From Planctomycetota bacterium (GTDB lineage: Bacteria; Planctomycetota; UBA8742; UBA2392): a stretch of DNA of 64,000 nucleotides. The stretch spans positions 620,001 to 684,000 of the forward strand of contig JABTUE010000003.1 of NCBI GenBank assembly GCA_015075515.1, read 5' to 3'. Both the position numbers and the translations under genes were made by a program. A model generated the notes under the pieces. It saw only the letters and a list, made by a program, of their open reading frames with translations, was not told where the DNA came from and searched no databases. This document shows, piece by piece, positions 1 to 6,929 of the stretch; position 1 is the stretch's first letter, and each line of letters opens with the position of its first letter.

Positions 1-1
1 C

Positions 2-562
2 AAGGAATTCAGCATCTCCAGCGTAATCGGCACCAAGACCATCACCAAAGGCCACCGCCTGCGCCAGAAGTTCTGGCGCAAGTCCGCAAAAATCACCAAC
101 CCGCTGAAGCTTTATTTCAGCCGGCAATTCACCGAGGCCGGCATCAGCCTGCCGCCGGACAGCCTGATGCTGGGCGAGGACAAGCACCCGCCCTTTGAAT
201 CCCAGTTTCATGTGGCGATTGAAAACTGCCGCGCCCCGGATTACTTCACCGAAAAGATCGTGGATTGCTTCCGCACGCGCACGGTGCCGATCTACTGGGG
301 CTGCACCAACATCGCCCAATACTTCAACCCGCGCGGCATGATTGTGGCGCGCACGCTGTGGGGGCTGATCCGCGCCTGCAACCGCGTGACGCCCCAAACG
401 TGGGATTCCATGCGCGACGCGATCGAGGACAACTACCGCCGCGCCGAACAGTACCTGGACCTTGACCTGCGTCTGGCCAAACTGATCCGCCAGCTTGTCG
501 AACCGGCGCCGGCACCAGACGCGGTCAGGCCGGAGCCCCAATCCCCGCAACGGACCGCGTAA
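2..562 (+). CDS. Glycosyltransferase family 10-like (fucosyltransferase-type), C-terminal part
   Basis: The reading frame is open from the left edge of the window, so the N-terminus is missing; about 186 residues are present. The segment FHVAIENCRAPDYFTEKIVD followed by a TVPIYWG block and a short Asn-rich turn resembles the C-terminal donor-binding half of GT10 alpha-fucosyltransferase-type enzymes, where an E-N box and a PIYWG box are conserved. An internal ATG at 167 exists, but coding similarity continues upstream of it, so it is not the true start. The 3' end overlaps the convergent GT4 gene by about 38 bp. The neighbours are all glycosyltransferases, which suggests polysaccharide or glycan assembly. 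The acceptor and sugar cannot be read from the sequence. Confidence 0.72.
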   Translation, partial: KEFSISSVIGTKTITKGHRLRQKFWRKSAKITNPLKLYFSRQFTEAGISLPPDSLMLGEDKHPPFESQFHVAIENCRAPDYFTEKIVDCFRTRTVPIYWGCTNIAQYFNPRGMIVARTLWGLIRACNRVTPQTWDSMRDAIEDNYRRAEQYLDLDLRLAKLIRQLVEPAPAPDAVRPEPQSPQRTA

Positions 563-1793
563 GCTCGTCATAGGCCCGGCCCATCTTGTCCAGACTGAAA
601 CGCGACGCACTGGCCAGAGACCGCGCCGCCGCGCTGCGCGGCGTGTCGCGCGACACCAGGCCGGCCACGGCGTCAGCCAGAGCGCGCGCGTCGCCGTGCG
701 GCACCAGCGGCCCGGCATCGCCAATCGTGTCCGGCAGCGCCCCGGTGCGCGTGGCCACCACCGCAAGACCGGTACACATGCCCTCCAGTGCCGCCAGACA
801 GAATGTTTCCTGCCAGCCGGTGGCCCCGATCCCCGACGGCACCAGAAGAATGTCGGCCCGGCGCATGCGCTCGGCCACTTCGGGCTGGGGCAGAACGCCG
901 GCAAACTCCACGTGCCCGGCCACGCCAAGCGACCGTGCCAGTTCCTCCAGGCCGGCGCGGGCCGGGCCGTCGCCGACCAGCATCAGGCGCCAGTCGCCGC
1001 CGCCGTCACGCAACAGCTTCAGCGCGCGCAGCGCCACATCCTGACCCTTGTAGTCAATCAGCCGCCCGACCACCAGCAGCCCGATCGAGGCCGGCCACTG
1101 CTCGGCGCGCGGGCGCGGCGAGAATGTTTCCACAGGCACGCCAAACGGCACGCGGTGCACCGCGCAATCCAGCACCGTAGCGGCGATTTCCTGCATGTAC
1201 CCGCTGTACACCACGGCGTGCGCCCCGCGCATGGCGCGGCGGTACACGGCGCGCGGGGCTTCGCTGCCGTGGCCCATCAGTTCTTCGCCGTGAAAACTCA
1301 CCAGCAGCGGAATGCCCAGCGCGCGGGCGGCCGGCGCCGCCAGCAGCCCGATGTTGCCGAAGTGCGCGTGCATGGCGTCGGGGCGTATTTGACGCGCGAT
1401 GTCGTACAACACGCAGGATTCGGCCGCGCGCTTCTTGCTTCGCGCCAGACCGAACACGCGCCAGTAATCCGCGCCAAAACGCCGCCACAGCGGCCACAAC
1501 CGCGCCGGCCCGCGCCGCGACGCCAGCGCCGCACCCAGAGGCCGCAGTTCGGTCACCTCCAGCGCCGGGCGGCCCGCCGCAAAACGCGCCAGTGCCCCCG
1601 CGTCCACCACCCGCGCGGCCACGCTGACGCGCCAGCCGCGGTCCTGCATCTGGGCCACATGCGAGGTGACAAACGGCTGGATCTCCATCGGAAAGATGTC
1701 GGTCAGCACCAGCAGATGCGGTCGCGCGGCGCCCACAGGCACTCCTTGCACACAGGCCGGAATGTATGTTGGCCGCCGGAGCGCGTCCAACAT
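525..1793 (-). CDS. Glycosyltransferase family 4 (GT-B fold)
   Basis: GT4 enzymes transfer a sugar from an activated donor with retention of configuration. The N-terminal half carries LLVLTDIFPMEIQPFV and HAHFGNIGLLA, typical of the acceptor domain. The C-terminal half carries VGRLIDYKGQD and the donor-site E-x7-E signature in ETFCLAALEG. I place the start at the ATG at 1793, about 422 residues; a GTG at 1751 is an alternative. The frame stays open further upstream, but that part is antisense to the divergent GT2 gene and looks like its shadow. The two divergent start codons sit on the same CATG palindrome. Likely role: cell-envelope or exopolysaccharide glycosylation in the cytoplasm or at the inner membrane. 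Confidence 0.85.
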   Translation of the reverse strand: MLDALRRPTYIPACVQGVPVGAARPHLLVLTDIFPMEIQPFVTSHVAQMQDRGWRVSVAARVVDAGALARFAAGRPALEVTELRPLGAALASRRGPARLWPLWRRFGADYWRVFGLARSKKRAAESCVLYDIARQIRPDAMHAHFGNIGLLAAPAARALGIPLLVSFHGEELMGHGSEAPRAVYRRAMRGAHAVVYSGYMQEIAATVLDCAVHRVPFGVPVETFSPRPRAEQWPASIGLLVVGRLIDYKGQDVALRALKLLRDGGGDWRLMLVGDGPARAGLEELARSLGVAGHVEFAGVLPQPEVAERMRRADILLVPSGIGATGWQETFCLAALEGMCTGLAVVATRTGALPDTIGDAGPLVPHGDARALADAVAGLVSRDTPRSAAARSLASASRFSLDKMGRAYDELTRSVAGIGAPA

Positions 1794-2778
1794 GCCAACA
1801 GCCTCCCCCACCGTCTCGATCATCATTCCCACTTTCAACCGCGCGAATCTGCTGCCCGCGGCCGTGCGCTCGGTGCTGGCCCAGACCTGGCGCCCGCTGG
1901 AACTGGTGGTGGTCAACGACGGCAGCACCGACAGCACGCCTGGTGTCCTGGCGACACTTGAGCCCGAAATCCGCGCCGCCGGCGTGACGCCGAACTTTGT
2001 CACCCGCGAAAACGGCGGGCTGGCCCGCGCCCGCGGCACCGGCGCCGACGCCGCCACCGGCGACTGGTTCGGCTATCTGGACGACGACGACAGCTTTGAC
2101 CCGCGCAAGACCGAACTGCAGGTGCGGGCGCTGCTGGCCAGCGGCGCCGACGCCGCCTGCTGCTTTCTGACGCGCGTCACTCCCGAAGGCAGCGAACGCC
2201 ACCCCGCCCCGCCCAAGCGCCTGCTGACCGGCAAGAACCCTGCCGCCTACGTGCGCGGCGAAACTTACGCCCACATCAACAGCATGCTGGTGCCGCGCCG
2301 GCTTTGGCCCGAAATCGGCCCGTTCGACCCGGAACTCAAGGTCTCGCAGGATGTCGAATGGTGCGCGCGGCTGGCCCATCTGGCCTCGTTCTGCGCCGTC
2401 GAACAGGAACTGGGCCGCTACGAATACAACCCCAACGCCGTGTCACGCGTCAGTTCACTGGATGACCTGATCCGCCGCGACCACTTTTTTGAACTGGTGC
2501 TGCGCAAAACGCGCGAGCGCAACCACACCCGCCCCAACTGGGACGAACAGGCCTGGCGCGACCGCGTGGCCAACGACTTTGACCAGTTCACCAAGCACCT
2601 GCTGTACGCCGGCAGACTGGACGAAGCCCGCGTCAAATGGCGCTGGGCCATGGACGCTACCGGCGGCCACACCGTGCTGCGCAAGACCGCGCGCAAGCTG
2701 CGCAAGGCCCGCTGGCTGGGCCTGTTCGGCCTGCGCCTGAAACACCCCAAGTTCGGCGACCAGGCGGTGCGGATGTGA
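1792..2778 (+). CDS. Glycosyltransferase family 2 (GT-A fold), first of a tandem pair
   Basis: The start at 1792 gives MPTASPTVSIIIPTFN, the classic GT2 opening strand, and a protein of about 328 residues. The nucleotide-sugar and metal-binding motifs are visible: VVNDGSTD near residue 37 and LDDDDSFDPRK near residue 100. An open frame upstream to 1666 is antisense to the GT4 gene and was not used. The C-terminus ends in a basic helix with LGLFGLRLKHPK, shared with the next gene. The gene lies two bases upstream of its paralogue at 2781, so the two are probably co-transcribed and arose by duplication. The substrate is unknown. Confidence 0.88.
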   Translation: MPTASPTVSIIIPTFNRANLLPAAVRSVLAQTWRPLELVVVNDGSTDSTPGVLATLEPEIRAAGVTPNFVTRENGGLARARGTGADAATGDWFGYLDDDDSFDPRKTELQVRALLASGADAACCFLTRVTPEGSERHPAPPKRLLTGKNPAAYVRGETYAHINSMLVPRRLWPEIGPFDPELKVSQDVEWCARLAHLASFCAVEQELGRYEYNPNAVSRVSSLDDLIRRDHFFELVLRKTRERNHTRPNWDEQAWRDRVANDFDQFTKHLLYAGRLDEARVKWRWAMDATGGHTVLRKTARKLRKARWLGLFGLRLKHPKFGDQAVRM

Positions 2779-2780
2779 AC

Positions 2781-3731
2781 ATGGCACAGACCGTCAGCGT
2801 GATCATGCCCACGTTCAACCGCGCGGAACTTCTGCCTGCGGCGGTGCGGTCGGTGCTGGCCCAGACCTGGCGCCCGCTGGAACTGTGCGTGGTCAACGAC
2901 GGCAGCCGCGACAACACCGCCGGTGTGCTGGCCGGGCTGGAGTCCGAAACCCGTGCCGCGGGTGTGACCCCGCGCTTTGTCACCCGCGAAAACGGCGGCG
3001 TGGCGGCGGCCCGCAACACCGGCCTGGAACTGGCCACCGGCCAATGGCTGGCGTTTCTGGACGACGACGACATGTGGGACCCCCGCAAGCTGGAACTGCA
3101 GATGGCCGCCCTGACGGGCAGCGGCGCTGACCTGTGCTGCTGCCAGGTGTTCCAGCCCGATTCACGCGGCGGCCGCCACGTTCCCGCCGACCCGGCACAT
3201 CTGCTGGAGGGTCACTGCGCGGCCGATTTTCTGGACCGCCGCCGTGACGCCCACATCTGCGGCATTGTCGCCCGGCGCGAACTGGCACCGCGCTTTGAGA
3301 CCGGGTTTCGCGTCGCCGAAGACCTGCTGTGGATCTACACCCTGCTGCTGCGCGCGCACTGCTGCAACGTGCCGCAAAGCCTGGTGAACATGGGCGGCCA
3401 GCCCGGCTCGCTGATGCGTACTCCCGGACTGCAACGGCTGGTGGAACTGGACGCCCACGTCGAGCGCTGGCTGGCGCGCGCGCGCGAAATCGGCATATCC
3501 ACCAGCCAGTGGGACGAAACCGTCTGGCGCCGGCGCGTGGCGCACGATTTTGCCCAGTTCGTCAAACATCGCCTGTATGTCGGCGACCGCAAAGGCGCCC
3601 GCGAAGTCTTTGACCGCGGCATGGCGCTGTGCGGCGGCCTGGAACCGCTGGTTCGCGTGCGCGGCAAGCTGCGCAAGGCCGCGTGGCTGGGGCTGTTCGG
3701 CCTGCGGCTGAAACACCCCAAATCAAGCTGA
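2781..3731 (+). CDS. Glycosyltransferase family 2 (GT-A fold), second of a tandem pair
   Basis: This 316-residue protein starts at an ATG two bases after the stop of the upstream GT2. It opens with MAQTVSVIMPTFN, keeps VVNDGSRD and a LDDDDMWDPRK metal-binding block, and ends with the same LGLFGLRLKHPK tail as its neighbour. The first about 100 residues are very similar between the two copies. The acceptor-side middle regions differ clearly, which fits duplication followed by change of acceptor or sugar specificity. The open frame that continues upstream to 2637 runs inside the preceding gene in another frame and was rejected as a start. Confidence 0.88.
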   Translation: MAQTVSVIMPTFNRAELLPAAVRSVLAQTWRPLELCVVNDGSRDNTAGVLAGLESETRAAGVTPRFVTRENGGVAAARNTGLELATGQWLAFLDDDDMWDPRKLELQMAALTGSGADLCCCQVFQPDSRGGRHVPADPAHLLEGHCAADFLDRRRDAHICGIVARRELAPRFETGFRVAEDLLWIYTLLLRAHCCNVPQSLVNMGGQPGSLMRTPGLQRLVELDAHVERWLARAREIGISTSQWDETVWRRRVAHDFAQFVKHRLYVGDRKGAREVFDRGMALCGGLEPLVRVRGKLRKAAWLGLFGLRLKHPKSS

Positions 3732-3908
3732 CGTATAAAGATCACGCTGTGGCATCGGCAGGCCGGGACGCAGGCGGGGCCACAGTTTGGGCCGCACGCC
3801 AAGATCTTTACAATTTCCTGTCAGAATACGGACGCGGCCGGAACCCTGTGGCGTGGCAGAAACCACGCCCTCCACCAGGGGCAATCCACTATTCAAGAGC
3901 GCGACACC

Positions 3909-6104
3909 ATGAGACTGGCGCTGCCGGCTGTGCTTTGTCTGTTTGTTTCCACCCTTTACGCCCAGGACCCGGCCGCGCCGGCCCCCGGCCGGGCCGACCC
4001 CCAGCCCAAAGAAACGGCCAACGAGGGCAGCACCGACGTAAAGGTGGTAACTGCCCGCGGCAGCGCCCAGGAACTGATGGACGTGCCCGACGCGGTGACG
4101 GTGTTGACCCGCCGCCAGATCCAGGAACGCATGTTCGGCCAGCTTCCTGACGTGATGGACGGCAGCACCGGCGTGTTTCTTCAGCACACCGCCGGCGGCC
4201 AGGGATCGCCGTTTCTGCGCGGGCGCACCGGCAAGGAGATCGTCATGCTGGTCAACGGCGTGCGCTTCAACACCAGCACGTTCCGCGGCGGCCCCAACCA
4301 GTACTATGCCAGCATTGACCCCGGCATGGTCGAGCGCATCGAGATCGTGCGCGGGCCGGCCAGTGTTCTGTACGGCAGCGACGCCCTGGGCGGCGTGATC
4401 AACGTGATTCTGGCCCAGCCCAGATTCACCGAGTTCGACTATGGCTTCGGCGCCCGTGGACGCTATGAAAGCGCCAGCGCCCGCAAGCAGGGCGGCGCGT
4501 TCGGCGAAGTGCACACCACCATGTTCAGCGGCATGGTCAACGCCACCTACGCCGACGTGGACGAACTGGTCGGCGGCAACAGCATCGGCCGCCAGCCCTT
4601 CACCAGTTACGAGGAGTGGGGCTTCGGCGCCGTGTTCGGCGTGCGCCTTGACCGCCACACGCTGTCCGTGACCTGGAGCCACTTTCAGCAACAGGATGTT
4701 AACCGCACCGACGCCGTCAGCGGCATCATGCCCAACCAGAAAGTTCTGCCCGCGCCCGGCGTCGGCACCGACCTGCGCCGTCTGTTCACGCTTCAAATGG
4801 ACGACATGGCGATTCTCAACTGGACCTGGGAAGGGCGCGACCTGCTGGAAGAACTGGCGCTCAACCTGTGGTACCACCGCCAGCAGGAAGACCTGCAGCG
4901 CATCCGTCGCAGCAGCCCCAACCGCCTTGAAGAAATGGCCTTCAACAACCACAGCCTGGGCATCAAAACCCAGGCCGTGCTGGACTTTCACGCTCTGGCG
5001 CGCCTGACCCTGGGCGCCGAGGCCATCCACGACATGGTCAGCACGCGCAGCGTGGACATCAACCGCACCACGAAATCGCACACCAACCACGACAACCGCG
5101 AGCAATACCCCGACTGGTGCAGCTACACCAGCTTTGGCGTGTACGCCCAGAACGAAACCAGCCTGGCGGACGACCGGCTGCAGTTCCGGTACGGCGTGCG
5201 CTGGTCCATGTACCGCGCGCTGGCCGACGTGGACCGGCGCTTTCCGCAGTTTGACGGCGTCAACGACGTCTACACCGACCTGACCGGCGCCGTGGCCGTG
5301 GTGGGCCGCCCGATGGATGAGCTGGCGCTGACGCTGAACCTGGCCCGCGGTTTCCGCGCCCCCAACACCGACGACCTGTCGGCCGTGCGCGCGTTCGGCG
5401 GCGGCCAGCAATTCCCCAACCCCGACATTGACCCCGAAGTGCAGTATTCCGTGGACCTCGGCGCGCGCCTGGTCATTCCCACCGCCGACCGCAAGGCCCA
5501 CGCGCCCTATGAAATGACCGCCCACGTGGTGGGGTTCTTCAACTATCTGGAAGACCTTTTGATCAACCAGCCGGTCACGATCAGCGGCGTCAACGGTGTG
5601 GCGCCCAAAAACGCCGGCCGCGGGCGCATCTTCGGTTTCGAGGCCGAAGCCGGGTTTTACCTGTCGGGCGCGCTGGGCTGGCTGGGCCTGCCCAGCGACC
5701 GTGTGTTCTTTGAGGGCGACGCGCTGGGCGTATTTGCCAACGTGACCTGGACGCGCGGCGACGACCTGAAGAACGACACGCCGATCCACCGCATCCCGCC
5801 GTTGTTTGCCGAAGTGCGCGTGCGCTACGAGGCGCTGCACGGCGAGGTGTACCTGGAACCCTACGTGACCATCGTGGGCCGCCAGGACCAGTACGCGCCC
5901 AACGTGAAGACCGATTCGCGCTTCACGCCCGGCGACGCACCGGGGTACGTGCTGTTCAACCTGCGCGCGGGCTGGGCGCCGTCGCGTCACGTCCGGTTCA
6001 ACATGGGCGTGCAGAACATCGGCAACCGCAGTTATCACCCCATGGGCAGCGGCACCTACGGCCCCGGCACCAACGTGATGCTGTCGGGGGAACTGCGGTG
6101 GTAG
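3909..6104 (+). CDS. TonB-dependent outer-membrane receptor
   Basis: A 731-residue receptor with a signal peptide (about residues 1-19, cleavage after LYAQ). The plug domain lies about residues 45-160, with the typical SVLYGSDALGGVINVI block that ends TonB-dependent receptor plugs. A long beta-barrel follows and ends in SGELRW with a terminal aromatic residue, as expected for outer-membrane insertion. The architecture resembles haem/transferrin-type receptors, but the ligand cannot be assigned. The gene is followed directly by a tonB-like gene whose Shine-Dalgarno overlaps this stop codon, so the pair forms an operon for energised import of iron, a cobalamin-like compound or a glycan. Confidence 0.9.
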   Translation: MRLALPAVLCLFVSTLYAQDPAAPAPGRADPQPKETANEGSTDVKVVTARGSAQELMDVPDAVTVLTRRQIQERMFGQLPDVMDGSTGVFLQHTAGGQGSPFLRGRTGKEIVMLVNGVRFNTSTFRGGPNQYYASIDPGMVERIEIVRGPASVLYGSDALGGVINVILAQPRFTEFDYGFGARGRYESASARKQGGAFGEVHTTMFSGMVNATYADVDELVGGNSIGRQPFTSYEEWGFGAVFGVRLDRHTLSVTWSHFQQQDVNRTDAVSGIMPNQKVLPAPGVGTDLRRLFTLQMDDMAILNWTWEGRDLLEELALNLWYHRQQEDLQRIRRSSPNRLEEMAFNNHSLGIKTQAVLDFHALARLTLGAEAIHDMVSTRSVDINRTTKSHTNHDNREQYPDWCSYTSFGVYAQNETSLADDRLQFRYGVRWSMYRALADVDRRFPQFDGVNDVYTDLTGAVAVVGRPMDELALTLNLARGFRAPNTDDLSAVRAFGGGQQFPNPDIDPEVQYSVDLGARLVIPTADRKAHAPYEMTAHVVGFFNYLEDLLINQPVTISGVNGVAPKNAGRGRIFGFEAEAGFYLSGALGWLGLPSDRVFFEGDALGVFANVTWTRGDDLKNDTPIHRIPPLFAEVRVRYEALHGEVYLEPYVTIVGRQDQYAPNVKTDSRFTPGDAPGYVLFNLRAGWAPSRHVRFNMGVQNIGNRSYHPMGSGTYGPGTNVMLSGELRW

Positions 6105-6110
6105 GAGGTT

Positions 6111-6827
6111 GTGTTGCGGCAATGGCTGGTCTGGTCGTTGTGCGTGCACGCGCTGCTGATCGCGGCGGCGCTGGGTCGCGCGCTGCCCCGGCCTGAAGTT
6201 GTCATGCCCCGGGTGGCCGCGGTTTCGATCACGAACGCGGCCACCCCTCCCGCCTTTGCCGTGGCTGAGCCGGCGGATCTGCCGCGGCCTGACCCGGCGC
6301 CGGCCCCCGACACGCCGCCGCCGGACACGGGCGACCTGGCGCCGCCCCCGCCGCCGCGCCAGCCCGAAGCCGAACCCGACCACACCCCCCCGCCGCCGGA
6401 CGAGTTCACCCCGCCGCCGGTCCATCCGGTACCGCCGCGGCCAATCCGCGCGCCGGTGCCGACACCCGAACCGGCACCGCTGCCTGATCCCCTGCCGGAG
6501 TCCCAGCCCGCTGTTCCCGCCGCGGCACCCCGGCCCGCGCCGGCGGGGCCGCTGGATTCCGCCGACTGCGACCGGGCACCGGTGCTGGACGAAGTCACCT
6601 GGCCGCGCGCCCTGCGCCGCGGCTTTGAGGGCAAAGTAATCGCCCGCGTCGAAATTGACGAACACGGCCGCGCCACGCGCGTCGAACTGCTGCAAGGCAC
6701 CGGCCGTGAAAACTGGGACGCCGAATTGCTGCGTGCTCTGCGTGAGGCCGCATACCGCCCGGCCTGGAAGGACGGCCGGGCCGTGGCCTGCCGCCACGTG
6801 TTCCGGATCGAGTTCGCGCGCCAGTAA
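6111..6827 (+). CDS. tonB: TonB-like energy transducer
   Basis: The protein (238 residues) has one N-terminal transmembrane helix (WLVWSLCVHALLIAAALG). A periplasmic spacer extremely rich in proline, with acidic residues, covers about residues 45-145. The C-terminal TonB domain includes VIARVEIDEHGRATRVELL and ends near VFRIEF. An AGGAGG at 6103-6108 overlaps the receptor's stop codon. GTG at 6111 is only 2 nt from it, so TTG at 6114 (5 nt spacing) may be the real start. Dedicated TonB next to its receptor suggests it serves that receptor; no exbB/exbD is visible here. Confidence 0.88.
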   Translation: MLRQWLVWSLCVHALLIAAALGRALPRPEVVMPRVAAVSITNAATPPAFAVAEPADLPRPDPAPAPDTPPPDTGDLAPPPPPRQPEAEPDHTPPPPDEFTPPPVHPVPPRPIRAPVPTPEPAPLPDPLPESQPAVPAAAPRPAPAGPLDSADCDRAPVLDEVTWPRALRRGFEGKVIARVEIDEHGRATRVELLQGTGRENWDAELLRALREAAYRPAWKDGRAVACRHVFRIEFARQ

Positions 6828-6885
6828 GGGCTTTTGTCCGCACAGGCGGGGCGCCGGCAGACGGAGTGTCCGGGTCAACAAGCAG

Positions 6886-6913
6886 ACGGCGCGGGGCAAA
6901 AGCCCCGCGCCGT
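6886..6913. terminator. GC-rich hairpin between convergent genes
   Basis: A perfect 12-bp inverted repeat with an AAAA loop (arms 6886-6897 and 6902-6913, core GGCGCGGGGC). It lies between the stops of tonB and the convergent large orphan gene. There is no clear U-tract on either side, so it may act as a weak bidirectional terminator or an mRNA 3'-end stabiliser. Confidence 0.6.
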
Positions 6914-6929
6914 GCAGCGACAGGCCGAG

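Noticed and set aside
3723-6899. 1058-residue minus-strand open frame
   Set aside because: Antisense to the TonB-dependent receptor and tonB; His/Arg/Gly-rich with no motif.
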